From positions 248,001-312,000 of the forward strand of contig NZ_JAHXGQ010000002.1 in the NCBI RefSeq assembly GCF_019375475.1: a stretch of 64,000 bases of DNA. Direction: 5' to 3'. Source of the stretch: Saccharothrix obliqua. Lineage in GTDB: Bacteria; Actinomycetota; Actinomycetes; Mycobacteriales; Pseudonocardiaceae. Within the stretch, counting starts at the first letter, position 1. Each line of letters begins with the position of its first letter. Under the pieces are notes generated by a model. The model was not told the DNA's origin. It searched no databases and worked only from the letters and a program-made list of their open reading frames with translations. Below are positions 47,110 through 56,540 of this stretch, in pieces. The position numbers and the translations under genes are program-made.

Positions 47110-49925
47110 CGCCGCGGCGCACCAGCTCACCCGTGCTGGTCGGCCGGGGTGACGAGTTGGCCGCGCTGATCGGCGCGGTCGGCGCGCAGCCCTCCGTGGC
47201 ACTCGTCGCCGGTGAGGCGGGCGTCGGCAAGAGCCGCCTGGTGCGGGAGTTGCTGCGCCGGCCCGAGATCGCCCCGCTGCGCGTGCTGACCGGCTTCTGC
47301 CAGCCGCTGCGCGAGCCCTTCCCCTACGGCGCGGTGCTGGACGCGTTGCGCACGGTCGGCGGGCTGCTCGGCCGGGTGCCCCTGAGCCCGGTGACCGGGG
47401 TGCTCCGGCCGCTGCTGCCGGAGATCGCCGACAAGCTCCCCGAACCACCGCCGCGCCCGGAGGACCCGAGGCACGAGCGGCACCACCTGTTCCGCGCGGT
47501 GCGCGAGGTGTGCGCCGCGCTCGGACCCGCGCTGCTGGTGGTGGAGGACCTGCACTGGGCCGACGACGGCTGCCGCCACCTGCTGCGGTTCCTGATGGCC
47601 GACCCGCCGCCGAACCTCACCGTGCTGGTCACCTACCGGCGCGAGGACGCACCCGGCGGCATGGCGCTGGGCTCCGCGTACCGCCCGCCCGCGGGCGTCA
47701 CCGGCGTGGTGGTGGAGCTGTCGCCGCTGGACGTGGAGCAGGTGCACGACCTGGCGGCGGCGATCCTCGAAGGGGTGGCCGGGGTCCCGGCGGAGTTCGC
47801 GGCGCGGCTGCACGAGCGCACCGCGGGCATCCCGTTCGTGGTGGAGGAGGTGTTGCGGTCGCTGCGCGACCCGGACTGGCGGCTGCCGGACGAGGTGGAG
47901 GTGCCCGCGCTGCTGCGTGACGCCATGGCGGAACGGCTGGACCGGCTGCCCGTGACGGGTCGGCGCATCGCGCAAGCGGCGGCCGTGCTGGAGGTCCCGG
48001 CCTCGGCCGACCTGCTGGCCGAGGTGGGCGGCGTGGCGCCGGACCGCGCTCGGTCGGCCCTGACGCACGCCCTGCACAGCGGCGTGCTGCACGAGGCGGC
48101 CGGGATGCGGTACGGGTTCCGGCACGCGTTGGCGCAGCAGGCCGTGTACGACACGCTGACCGGCCCGGAGCGGCAGAACCTGCACCTGCGCGCGTTGCGC
48201 GCGTTGCGGAACGTCGTGCCGCGCCCCCACGTGCGGCTCGCCGAGCACAGCCGCCACGCGGGCCTGGCGGCGGACTGGTTGCGGCACGGCGAGGCCGCCG
48301 CGGACCGCGCGCTGGAGGTCGGCGACCCGTCCACCGCGACCCGCCTCTACCGCCGGCTGCTGGACGAGGCGTCGCTGACGCCCGCCGACGTGGACCGGCT
48401 CGCGGTGAAGCTGGGACGGGTCGCGCGCGGCGGCCTCGACCAGCACGACCCGCGCACCACGCTGGAGCGCCTGCTGGACGACCGGCGGCTGTCCCGGTCG
48501 GCACGCGGCGAGGTGCGGATGAACCTCGGCTTCCTGCTGATCCGGCAGTTCGAGAGCACCGACCAGGCCCGCGCGGTGCTGGCGCGGGCGGTGGACGAGC
48601 TGGCCGACCGGCCCGACCTCGCGATGCGCGCGCGGGCCGTGTTGGGGCAGCCGTTCATCGGTGACACGCCGGTCGACGAGCACCTGCGGTGGATGCGCGT
48701 GGTCGACTCGTACCTGGAGTCCTGCGAGCAGCCCGAGGTCCGGTACTCCCTGCTGGCCAACGAACTGGGTTCCCGGCTGTCGATCGGCGACCCGGCGGTG
48801 GTGGCCGAGTTGGGCCGCCTGCCCACCGCGGCGAACGACGTGGAGACGCGGCGGCACCTGGCACGCGCCCACTGCAACGTCGCCGACGCGGCCATGCTGG
48901 TCGGCCACTTCGCACCGGCCCGCGAGTTCCTGGCCAAGGGCCTGCGGTTGACCGTCGGCGCGGGGGTGCCGTTCACCGCGAGCACCGGCCAGTCCACGCG
49001 CATCCACCTGGACTGGTACTCCGGCGACTGGGGCACGCTGGCGGCGCGGGCCGGCCGGCTGCTGGAGGAGTACCGCGAGCTGCTGCCGGTGGCCAGCGAG
49101 ATCTCCCTGGTGCTGGGCTGCCTGGCGGTGACGCGGGGCGACTGGGACGGCGCGGAGCGGCTGCTGGCGGACAGCGGCGTGCGGTCCGTGGAGAACTCGA
49201 TCACGCCGATCGCGCTCGGCGGTTTCGCGGCGCTGTGCCGCCTGTGGCGTGAGCGCGGCGATCCGGCCCGCGCCTGCGCGGAGGCCGACCGCGGGCTGGA
49301 CCTGTTGCGCCGCAAGGGCGTGTGGGCGTGGGCTGGTGAGCTGGCGCCGGCCGCCGCCGACGCGTACTGCGTGGCGGGCCGGGTGGACGACGCGGTGGCG
49401 CTGGTGGCGGAGCTGGCGGCGGGCATCGCCGACCGGGACGCGCCGCTGGCGCGGGTGGCGTTGGCGATGTGCCGTGCGCTGGTCGCGGCGGCGCGGGGCG
49501 AGGACGCGGTGCGCCGGTTCCGGGAGGCGCGGCGCGCGGCGGACGGGCTCGGGCTCGCCTACTACTCGGCGGTGCTGTCCGAGCGGATCGCGCGGTGCGG
49601 GCTGGGCTCGGGTGACGAGTCGGCCGCGGCGGCGCTCGGCGAGGTGGCCGACCGGTTCGACGTGCTCGGCGCGAGCCGGGACGCGGCCCGCTGCCGGCAC
49701 CTGGTGCGTGGCGCGGGGGTGGCGGTCCCGTCACGGCGCGGGCGGCGCGGCTACGGCAACGCGCTGTCACCACGCGAGCAGGACGTGGCACGCCTGCTCG
49801 CGCGGGGCCGCACCAACCGGGAGATCGCCGACGTGCTGTTCCTGTCACCGCGGACGGTCGAGCAGCACGTGGCCCGCGTCCTGCGGAAGCTCGGTGTCGC
49901 GTCACGCGCCGAGCTGCGCCCGTGA
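47106..49925 (+). CDS. LuxR-family ATP-binding (LAL) transcriptional regulator
   Basis: The 939-aa regulator starts with VLVGRGDELAALIGAV, Walker A GEAGVGKSR (36-44) and LLVVEDLHWADDGCRHLLRFL as Walker B, the MalT/LAL ATPase signature. A long TPR-like helical middle (about 350-850) follows, then a LuxR HTH: LSPREQDVARLLARGRTNREIADVLFLSPRTVEQHVARVLRKLG. LAL proteins are ATP- and ligand-gated activators, often of secondary metabolism or sugar use. The target is unknown. ATG 47106 overlaps the stop of a 46-aa ORF; longer in-frame starts lack a ribosome binding site. Confidence 0.9.
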   Translation: MTPRRTSSPVLVGRGDELAALIGAVGAQPSVALVAGEAGVGKSRLVRELLRRPEIAPLRVLTGFCQPLREPFPYGAVLDALRTVGGLLGRVPLSPVTGVLRPLLPEIADKLPEPPPRPEDPRHERHHLFRAVREVCAALGPALLVVEDLHWADDGCRHLLRFLMADPPPNLTVLVTYRREDAPGGMALGSAYRPPAGVTGVVVELSPLDVEQVHDLAAAILEGVAGVPAEFAARLHERTAGIPFVVEEVLRSLRDPDWRLPDEVEVPALLRDAMAERLDRLPVTGRRIAQAAAVLEVPASADLLAEVGGVAPDRARSALTHALHSGVLHEAAGMRYGFRHALAQQAVYDTLTGPERQNLHLRALRALRNVVPRPHVRLAEHSRHAGLAADWLRHGEAAADRALEVGDPSTATRLYRRLLDEASLTPADVDRLAVKLGRVARGGLDQHDPRTTLERLLDDRRLSRSARGEVRMNLGFLLIRQFESTDQARAVLARAVDELADRPDLAMRARAVLGQPFIGDTPVDEHLRWMRVVDSYLESCEQPEVRYSLLANELGSRLSIGDPAVVAELGRLPTAANDVETRRHLARAHCNVADAAMLVGHFAPAREFLAKGLRLTVGAGVPFTASTGQSTRIHLDWYSGDWGTLAARAGRLLEEYRELLPVASEISLVLGCLAVTRGDWDGAERLLADSGVRSVENSITPIALGGFAALCRLWRERGDPARACAEADRGLDLLRRKGVWAWAGELAPAAADAYCVAGRVDDAVALVAELAAGIADRDAPLARVALAMCRALVAAARGEDAVRRFREARRAADGLGLAYYSAVLSERIARCGLGSGDESAAAALGEVADRFDVLGASRDAARCRHLVRGAGVAVPSRRGRRGYGNALSPREQDVARLLARGRTNREIADVLFLSPRTVEQHVARVLRKLGVASRAELRP

Positions 49926-49968
49926 CCGGTGGCGCGCGGGTGGGCGACCGCCCGCGCGCCACCGGCGG

Positions 49969-50517
49969 CTACAGGTAGGACCGCTGGCCCCACGGCATGG
50001 CGGCGGCCAACTGGGCCCGCCGGCCGATGTCGAGCTTGCGGTAGATGCGCGTGATGTGCAGCTCGACCGCCCGCGTCGACACCGAGAAGTGCTCGGCGAT
50101 CTGGCGGTTGGTCATGCCCTCCAGCATCATCAGCGCGATGCGGTGCTCGTGCGGCGTCAGCGGCTCCCGGGCACGGGCGTCGGCGCTCTGCCCGTCACGC
50201 GGCCGGACCATGCCCGGCACGCGCTCGCCCTCCGGCACGCCCAGCAGCACGTGCCACTGGCGGATGCGCACCTCGGCGATCGCCTGCGACCGCACGTAGG
50301 GGTCACCGCGGACCAGGTCGCGTGCCGCGGCCTCGTCGGCGACCTGGCAGATCAGCAGCACCCCGGAGCCGTCCGCCCAGGGTCCCGTGCCGACCAGCAC
50401 GCCCTGCTCGGCGAGCGGGCGCCAGTATTCGCGATGCGCCAGATGAATGGATCTACGCACCTGCCGCGCATCACGAAATGTCAACTCAACGGCGAAAGCC
50501 ACTGGACTGATCCCCAT
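49969..50517 (-). CDS. YciI-domain/LuxR-HTH fusion protein
   Basis: The 182-aa protein joins an N-terminal YCII-like ferredoxin-fold domain (AFAVELTFRDARQVRRSIHLAHREYWRPLAEQGVLVGTGPWADGSGVLLICQVADEAAARDLVRGDPYV, cited in pieces by its GTGPWADG and RDLVRGDPYV motifs) to a LuxR HTH (LTPHEHRIALMMLEGMTNRQIAEHFSVSTRAVELHITRIYRKLDIG). YCII domains are usually stand-alone enzymes or fused to sigma factors; here the domain may act as ligand sensor. ATG 50517 is chosen; GTG 50544 is an alternative. It is convergent with the LAL regulator. Confidence 0.85.
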   Translation of the reverse strand: MGISPVAFAVELTFRDARQVRRSIHLAHREYWRPLAEQGVLVGTGPWADGSGVLLICQVADEAAARDLVRGDPYVRSQAIAEVRIRQWHVLLGVPEGERVPGMVRPRDGQSADARAREPLTPHEHRIALMMLEGMTNRQIAEHFSVSTRAVELHITRIYRKLDIGRRAQLAAAMPWGQRSYL

Positions 50518-50616
50518 TTCATATCCGCGGCCGACTTTCGCCACACACTCAACTGGGGGCGTTATTCACTGTCAAGTGGGAGAGGTCACACGGCTGATGC
50601 CGAAACCTGATAGCTC

Positions 50617-51084
50617 CTATAGCCGCTTCTCGAACCAGTGGTCCGCATAGCGGTCGCTGTTGAAGGGTGGTACCTCACGGTAACCGTGCCGGGCGTACAG
50701 CGCGCGGGCTTCGACCAGGTCAGCGCGGGTGTCCAGCCGAATGGCGGAAGCACCAACTGAGACGGCGGCCTCCTCGACCGCCGCCAGGAGCGCTGCTCCG
50801 CCACCCGTCCCGCGTGCGTCCGAATGGACGAACAGCCGTTTCAGCTCGGCGGTTTCCGAGGTCACCAGGCGGAACCCCGCGCAGCCCGCCGGCACGCCCG
50901 CCAACGCGCCCACGAAGAACGCCCGGAGGTCGTCGGTCGGGTCGTCGGCGATCGCCTGATCCACCTCGGCCGGGGTCGCCGGGCGGCCGTGGTAGCGGCC
51001 GATGATGTCCGTCAGGTAGGTGCGGACGAGTCGACGCGCCACCGGGCCGTCCGGTGGTGCGGGCTGAACGGTCCAAGTCGTCAC
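50617..51084 (-). CDS. GNAT family N-acetyltransferase
   Basis: The 155-aa protein has a GNAT fold: PAGCAGFRLVTSETAELKRLFVHSDARGTGGGAALLAAVEEAAVSVGASAIRLDTRADLVEARALYARHGYREV. The acetyl-CoA loop is R-G-T-G-G-G (a variant of Q/RxxGxG/A). The acceptor is unknown. GTG 51084 is used; the further upstream ATG at 51135 overlaps the divergent promoter region. Confidence 0.87.
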   Translation of the reverse strand: MTTWTVQPAPPDGPVARRLVRTYLTDIIGRYHGRPATPAEVDQAIADDPTDDLRAFFVGALAGVPAGCAGFRLVTSETAELKRLFVHSDARGTGGGAALLAAVEEAAVSVGASAIRLDTRADLVEARALYARHGYREVPPFNSDRYADHWFEKRL

Positions 51085-51161
51085 ATGCGCAATTCTCAAC
51101 CCGATTGGTCCGTTCGGACACCTGGTTTTCACCATTCCGGACGCGTGTAAAGTCCACGCCC

Positions 51162-51947
51162 GTGGCAGCGCAACAGGTCCGCGTCGAGCGGGACGCGGCG
51201 GGTCTGGCCGTGCTCACCGTCGACGCTCCCCCGTTGAACCTCTACACCGCCGAGTTGCAGGACCTGCTGGACGCCGCGATCGGCGACCTGGAGGACCGGC
51301 CCGCCCGCGCCCTGCTGGTGCGTGCCGAGGGCCGGGTGGTCAGCGGCGGCGTGGACGTCAACCTGTTCGCCGCGCAGCCGACCCGGACGCGGGCCAAGGC
51401 GTTGTTCGACCAGATGCTGGACCTGCCGGACCGGGTGGCGGCGCTGCCGTTCCCCACCGTGTTCGCCGCGCACGGGCTGTGCCTGACGTGGGCGTTCGAG
51501 GTGGCCGTGGCGTGCGACGTCCTGCTGGCCGCCGAACGGGCGACGTTCGGCCTGGTGGAGAAGGTCATCGGGCTCACGCCCGCCGCGGGCGGCACGCAGC
51601 GGATCGCCGCACGTGCCGGGGTCGGCCGGGCCAAGGAGCTGGTGATGACCGGCGACCGCTACGACGCGGTGACGCTGGAGCGGTGGAACGTGGTGAACCG
51701 CGTGCTGCCCGACGAGGGCTTCGACGACGCGGCGCTGCGGTTCGCGCAGGACCTCGCGAGCGGGCCGACGATGGCGCACGCGGCCACCAAGCAGGTGTTG
51801 GAGCACTACGAGCGCGGCGGTGTCGCCGAGGCCAACGAGCACGTCGCGGCGATCGCGGCGGACCTGTTCGAGACCGAGGACCTCCGGCACGGCGTGCGGT
51901 CGTTCCTGGCCGACGGACCCGGCCACGCCGTGTTCAACGGCCGCTAG
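51162..51947 (+). CDS. enoyl-CoA hydratase/isomerase family protein
   Basis: The 261-aa crotonase-fold protein has VRAEGRVVSGGVDVNLF (first oxyanion segment) and FPTVFAAHGLCLTWAFEVAVACDVLLAAERATFGLVEKVIGLTPAAGGTQRIAARAGVGRAKELVMTG (quoted by motif ACDVLLAAERATFGLVE). Only one of the two usual catalytic Glu positions is evident. Its role is not clear; it is not in a fatty-acid operon. GTG 51162 may be near leaderless, with TAAAGT 8 nt upstream. Its stop shares CTAG (51944-51947) with the convergent kinase stop. Confidence 0.85.
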   Translation: MAAQQVRVERDAAGLAVLTVDAPPLNLYTAELQDLLDAAIGDLEDRPARALLVRAEGRVVSGGVDVNLFAAQPTRTRAKALFDQMLDLPDRVAALPFPTVFAAHGLCLTWAFEVAVACDVLLAAERATFGLVEKVIGLTPAAGGTQRIAARAGVGRAKELVMTGDRYDAVTLERWNVVNRVLPDEGFDDAALRFAQDLASGPTMAHAATKQVLEHYERGGVAEANEHVAAIAADLFETEDLRHGVRSFLADGPGHAVFNGR

Positions 51948-53521
51948 CGGGCGTCGTAGGCGTCGGGCGCGTACCAGGCGAGCGCGGACCGGATCTCCGC
52001 CACGTCGCGCTCGCGCCGCTTGCGGTAGCGCTCGTGGGAGATCGGGTAGACCCGCAGGTTCCCCTTGTGGTTGCGGAAGCTGCCGCGGCCCAGGGTCTTC
52101 GGGGTCTGGGCGGCGCTGACCAGCCGCACCACCACCCACGGGTGGGCCGCCGAGCCCTCGACCTTGACCCGGGAGACGGCGTACCAGGGCAGCCGCCGCT
52201 GCTCGCCGTCACCGGACACGGTCATCCCGTCCGGCCCGATGTCGAGGGTCAGCGGCGGGCGGGTGGCGCCCGCCAGCAGGCGGATCGCGAGCAGGGCGAA
52301 CAGCAGGAACGCGAGGCCCGCCGCGACCCGCACGCCGGTCTGCGCGCCGGACGTCGCGTTCGCGACCGCGCCCGACACCACCGCGGCGGCGCCGTGCGCG
52401 GTGGCCCAGGCCAGCCCGACCAGGCGGGAGGTCCGGTACCGCACGCCGGTCCTGCGCGCCGGCGGCGTGTAGGGCTTGATCGCCGGCGGCACCTGGCTCG
52501 ACGCGGCCTGGACCCGGGTCGGCTTCGGCGGCACCCGGTCCGGCGCGGACGGCGGGTCCTCCACCAGCACCCGCGTCGGCGGCTTCTCCGCACGGGTCGG
52601 CGGCTTGTCCGGCAGCACCCGCGTGGGCGGCTTCGCGGGCAGCTCGCGCAACTCGGTGTGCCGCTGCTCGACCAGCGTGCGCACCTGCGCGGGCAGCCAC
52701 GACGGCTCGTGGGACGGCGGGCCGATCAGCTCCAGCAGCCGGGCGGGCGTCGGGCGGTGCGCCGGTTCGCGCACCAGGCACGGCACGATCAACGGCACCA
52801 GGCCCGGCGGCACGCGGGACAGGTCCGGTTCCTGGTGCACGACCCGGTAGACCAGCGCGGACGTCGCGCCCTCGCCGAACGGCCCGGCGCCGGTCGCCGC
52901 GTACACCAGCACCGACCCGAGCGCGAACACGTCGCTCTGCGGCGTGATCGCCGAGCCGACGACCTGCTCCGGCGACAGGTAGCCGGGCGTGCCGAACACG
53001 ATGCCCGCCTCGGTCAACGCCGAGTGCTCCAGGGCGCGGGCGACGCCGAAGTCGATGACGCGCGGGCCGTCGTTGGCCAGCAGCACGTTGGACGGCTTGA
53101 GGTCGCGGTGCACCAGGCCCGCGCCGTGGATCGCCACCAGCGCCTCGGCCAGGCCCGCCGCGAGCCGCCGCACGGCGCGCTCCGGCAGCGGCCCGTAGTC
53201 GTGCACGGCCTGCTGGAGCGTCGGGCCCACCACGTACTCGGTGGCCATCCACGGCCGCTCGGCGTCCGGGTCCGCGCCGACCACGGTGGCCGTCCAGAAG
53301 CCGCCGACCGACCGGGCCATCTCGACCTCGCGGCGGAACCGCTCGCGGAACTGCGGGTTGTCGGCCAGCTCGGCACGCGCGACCTTGACCGCTACGGGGC
53401 GACCACCGGGCGAACGGGCGAGGTACACCGAGCCCATCGCCCCGCGGCCCAGGGCGGCGAGCAGCGTGTAGTCGCCGATCCGCGCAGGGGCGTTCGGGGG
53501 CAGTGGCTGCACGCCCCCCAC
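51944..53521 (-). CDS. membrane Ser/Thr protein kinase (PknB-like catalytic domain)
   Basis: The 525-aa kinase has G-loop LGRGAMGSVY (25-33), ATP Lys46 in VAVKVAR, catalytic loop HRDLKPSN (138-145) with Asp140, and DFG (157-159); the activation segment is IVFGTPGYLSPEQV. A Pro/Thr-rich linker (about 290-380) repeats the motif KPPTRV several times. Then come two membrane helices (about 395-440) and a cytosolic C-terminal domain (LTLDIGPDGMTVSGDGEQRRLPWYAVSRVKVEG) of PH-like type. There is no PASTA domain. GTG 53521 is used; GTG 53512 is an alternative that would be leaderless. Confidence 0.88.
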   Translation of the reverse strand: MGGVQPLPPNAPARIGDYTLLAALGRGAMGSVYLARSPGGRPVAVKVARAELADNPQFRERFRREVEMARSVGGFWTATVVGADPDAERPWMATEYVVGPTLQQAVHDYGPLPERAVRRLAAGLAEALVAIHGAGLVHRDLKPSNVLLANDGPRVIDFGVARALEHSALTEAGIVFGTPGYLSPEQVVGSAITPQSDVFALGSVLVYAATGAGPFGEGATSALVYRVVHQEPDLSRVPPGLVPLIVPCLVREPAHRPTPARLLELIGPPSHEPSWLPAQVRTLVEQRHTELRELPAKPPTRVLPDKPPTRAEKPPTRVLVEDPPSAPDRVPPKPTRVQAASSQVPPAIKPYTPPARRTGVRYRTSRLVGLAWATAHGAAAVVSGAVANATSGAQTGVRVAAGLAFLLFALLAIRLLAGATRPPLTLDIGPDGMTVSGDGEQRRLPWYAVSRVKVEGSAAHPWVVVRLVSAAQTPKTLGRGSFRNHKGNLRVYPISHERYRKRRERDVAEIRSALAWYAPDAYDAR

Positions 53522-53608
53522 ACTAGATGCGCGCGCGGCCCCGGTCCGCCGGGTGTGCGAGGTCGTGACGCCGCACGCGGCCACAACCCGCGCGCACCGT
53601 GGGCGAAC

Positions 53609-55657
53609 TCACCCTTCCGCCAACGCCACCAGCTCCGCCGCGCGGGACCGCCACGAGTACCGCGCCACCGACGCGCGCAACGCCGACGCGGGCCGCAACC
53701 CGCCTTCGGCGAGCGTCACGCGGACCGCCTCCACGAACTCGGCGGCCCCGGACGCCGCACGCACCCGGTCCCGGTAGGCGGCCAGCTCGGCGAAGTCGGT
53801 GCTCACCACGGGCAGGCCGAGCGCCAGGTACTCCTTGAGCTTGATCGGGTTGGAGTGCTTGATCCAGTTGTTGTCCTGCCACGGCATGATCGCCACGTCG
53901 AACGCCGAGCCGTAGGCGGGTATCGCGTCGTAGGGCCGGAAACCCAGCCAGTGGACGTTCGGGAGCCGGTCGAACCGACCCATCGGGTGCGTGGCGTCGC
54001 CGATCAGCACCAGCGACGCGGCGGGCAGCTCGACCGCGAGCCGCTCCAGCAGGTCGAAGTCGACCACGAAGTCGTCCAGCGCGCCGAAGAAGCCGATCCG
54101 CGGGCCGTCGACGGCGCGGATGTCGTCCGGCCACTGGTCCTCCGCGCGGGCGGTGAAGTGGTCCACGTCCACGCCGTGGTCGAGGAAGTGCGCGCGGTCG
54201 CCCGTGCGGTGCCGTTCCTCGTCCATCAGGGCGTGGCTGACGTAGACGACGTGGTCGGCGTGCGTCAGCAGCTCGTGCTCCAGCGCCTCGATGGCCGTGC
54301 GGTCGGCTTCCGGGAAGTCCGAGTGCCGGTCCGAGCGGTTGAACACCAGGCTGCGCTTGCGCATCGGCGCGACGACGTCCCACGCGGTCGGGATGGTGAC
54401 CATGATCACGGGCGCCTTGATCCGCAGCGCCCGCGCGACGAGGCGGACCTGCGTGCGCACCAGGACGGCGTTGACCTTGCGCAGCAACGGCGATCCGTAG
54501 AACGGCAGCGGCAGCGGCGACATCACGTAGAAGTTCGGCAGCGGACGCCGCACGAACTTCGCCACGCTGCGCAGCTTGCGCAGGACGCGCCGCGCCACGT
54601 GGGTGCTGTTGCCGGGCGTCGGCATCCGCATCCCGATGCTGTTGACCACCAGCACCTTCCGGCGCTCGGCGACCGACCGCATGAGCTGGAAGTCCGAGTG
54701 CGCCCGGTTGTGGTACCACCAGTCCTGGGCGGAGAAGCAGATCCACCCGGGACCGCCGCCGGCGCCGGGCCGCGCGGGCCAGCGCCGCCACCGCAGCAGG
54801 TCGCCGATCGCCCGGCGGTGCTTGGCCTCCCGCGGCACGCGCAGCAGCTCGTTCAGCAGCACCGCCAACCACATCGCGATCGCGGCGAACCGGCCACGCC
54901 GCTCGCGGACCAGGCGGACGCGGTTGGTGGTGGCCATCGACCACAGGACGGGTGACGTGGACTGCTCGCCGCCCAGGTGGACGGCGCGGGCACGCGGCTC
55001 GTAGCGGACGGCGAAACCCCGGTCGCCCGCGCGGAGCATGTACTCGGTCTCCTCCGAGTACAGGAAGTACCGCTCCTCCAGGGCGCCGGTCGCGGCGCGG
55101 CACGTGCGGGACACCAGCCAGGCAGCGCCGGTGACCCAGTCCGCCGTGCCCGCCGAGGCGTAGGCACGCGGGTCGACGACGAGTTCGCCGAGCGCCGCGG
55201 ACCGGCCCGCGCGCGTGCCGCCGAGCACGGCTTCACCCAGTGCCCGCAACGGGTTCGGCGCGCGACGCAGCGAGAGGTGCGGTTCGCCGTCGGCGCCGCG
55301 CAGGTTCGGCGCGACGATGCCGGTGCCGGGCCGGGCGAGCGCGGCGCGCAACGCGAGCACCGCGTCCGGCGCCAGGCGGATGTCCGGGTTGAGCACCAGC
55401 ACGTCGTGGTCCGGCGCGGCGGCGAACCCGGCGTTCACGCCCGCCGCGAAACCGTCGTTCGTGGACCGCGCCACGATCCGCGCGTCGGGCGCGACCCTGG
55501 CCACGACGTCCACGGTGTCGTCCGTCGACGCGTTGTCCACCACGATCACCTCGGCGTCCGGCACGGGTTCCAAGGCGACCGCGACGGACCTCAGGCACTC
55601 CTCGATCACGTCGGCGCTGTGGTAGGTCACGATGACCACGGCAAGCGGCACGGTCAC
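53609..55657 (-). CDS. bifunctional GT2-GT4 glycosyltransferase
   Basis: The 682-aa protein joins two glycosyltransferases. Residues 1-280 are a GT2/GT-A domain: PLAVVIVTYHSADVIEECLRSV, VIVVDNASTDDTVDVV, DHDVLVLNPDIRLAP and EERYFLYSEETEYMLRAGDRGF, typical of rhamnosyltransferase-like enzymes. Residues 310-682 are a GT4/GT-B domain: CFSAQDWWYHNRAHSDFQLMRSVA, IGFFGALDDFVVDFDLLERLA and NPIKLKEYLALGLPVVSTDFAEL with the E-x7-E donor motif. One chain adding two sugars of a surface glycan is likely. GTG 55657 overlaps the stop of the TagA-like gene. Confidence 0.88.
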   Translation of the reverse strand: MTVPLAVVIVTYHSADVIEECLRSVAVALEPVPDAEVIVVDNASTDDTVDVVARVAPDARIVARSTNDGFAAGVNAGFAAAPDHDVLVLNPDIRLAPDAVLALRAALARPGTGIVAPNLRGADGEPHLSLRRAPNPLRALGEAVLGGTRAGRSAALGELVVDPRAYASAGTADWVTGAAWLVSRTCRAATGALEERYFLYSEETEYMLRAGDRGFAVRYEPRARAVHLGGEQSTSPVLWSMATTNRVRLVRERRGRFAAIAMWLAVLLNELLRVPREAKHRRAIGDLLRWRRWPARPGAGGGPGWICFSAQDWWYHNRAHSDFQLMRSVAERRKVLVVNSIGMRMPTPGNSTHVARRVLRKLRSVAKFVRRPLPNFYVMSPLPLPFYGSPLLRKVNAVLVRTQVRLVARALRIKAPVIMVTIPTAWDVVAPMRKRSLVFNRSDRHSDFPEADRTAIEALEHELLTHADHVVYVSHALMDEERHRTGDRAHFLDHGVDVDHFTARAEDQWPDDIRAVDGPRIGFFGALDDFVVDFDLLERLAVELPAASLVLIGDATHPMGRFDRLPNVHWLGFRPYDAIPAYGSAFDVAIMPWQDNNWIKHSNPIKLKEYLALGLPVVSTDFAELAAYRDRVRAASGAAEFVEAVRVTLAEGGLRPASALRASVARYSWRSRAAELVALAEG

Positions 55658-56433
55658 TTCTCCCGGCTGAAGCGGATGCGGACGGCGTCGGACAGCAGGC
55701 GGAACGCGAACGGCAGGTCGTCGCGCAGGTAGCGCTTCGCGAGCCGGCGGGGCTCCAGGGCGAGGCGGTGCAGCCACTCCGCACCCATCTTCTGCACCAC
55801 GCCCGAGGCGCGGCGGAACTCGCCCGCCGCCATCGGGATGCCCGCGCCGCAGCCGAGGTGCCAGGCGGCGGGCAGTTCGGCGCGCAGCAACCGGATCAGC
55901 TTCTCCTGCCGGGGGAATCCGAGGCCGACCAGCACCAGGTCCGGTTCGGTCGCCACCGCGCGCGCGACGGTCTCGGCGGTCGCCGCCTCGTCCGCGTCGA
56001 ACCCGAACGGCGGCGAGTCCACACCCGCCACGCGCAAACCCGGGAACCGCGCCCGCAACGCGTCCGCCGCCTTCTCCGGCGTGCCGGGCTTCCCGCCGAG
56101 CAGGTACACCGAGCGGCCTTCCCGCGCGGCGGCGCCGGACAGCGTGAACACCAGCGACGCGCCGGTGACCCGTTCCGGCAGCGGCACACCCGCGATGCGA
56201 CCCGCCCACACCACCGGCATCCCGTCGGCGACCACCAGCTCCGATTCCGCGATCAACGCGGCGAGGCCGGGTTCCCGGGTGGCGGCGCGGACGATGTCCA
56301 CGTTGGCGGTGACGATCGCGCCGCCCTCGCCCCGCCGCCAGGCCGCGACGACGTGGTCGGCGACCCCGGTTTCGCGGACGGACCACACGTCGACGGCACC
56401 CACCCGGACCACGGGCGGTGGGATCTGCGGCAT
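55654..56433 (-). CDS. WecG/TagA/CpsF-family glycosyltransferase
   Basis: The 259-aa GT26 enzyme transfers ManNAc(A)-type or similar sugars to a lipid carrier. Motifs: VTANVDIVRAA, ESELVVADGMPVVWAGRIAGVPLPERVTGASL, VYLLGGKPGTPEKAADALR and LVLVGLGFPRQEKLI, then GCGAGIPMAAGEFRRASGVVQKMGAEWLHRL. These match the family end to end. ATG 56433 is chosen; GTG 56526 would add 31 residues of low-complexity sequence. It forms an operon with the GT2-GT4 gene and is divergent from the MFS gene. Confidence 0.9.
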   Translation of the reverse strand: MPQIPPPVVRVGAVDVWSVRETGVADHVVAAWRRGEGGAIVTANVDIVRAATREPGLAALIAESELVVADGMPVVWAGRIAGVPLPERVTGASLVFTLSGAAAREGRSVYLLGGKPGTPEKAADALRARFPGLRVAGVDSPPFGFDADEAATAETVARAVATEPDLVLVGLGFPRQEKLIRLLRAELPAAWHLGCGAGIPMAAGEFRRASGVVQKMGAEWLHRLALEPRRLAKRYLRDDLPFAFRLLSDAVRIRFSREK

Positions 56434-56540
56434 AACCGCGTCATCGGGTTGCGCGGCGTCGCCGTTACCGGCCGGCGGTGTGATCGACAACGCGAGCGCC
56501 CCTCGGGTAACGACGACCGGCCCCACCCGATAACGAGGGC

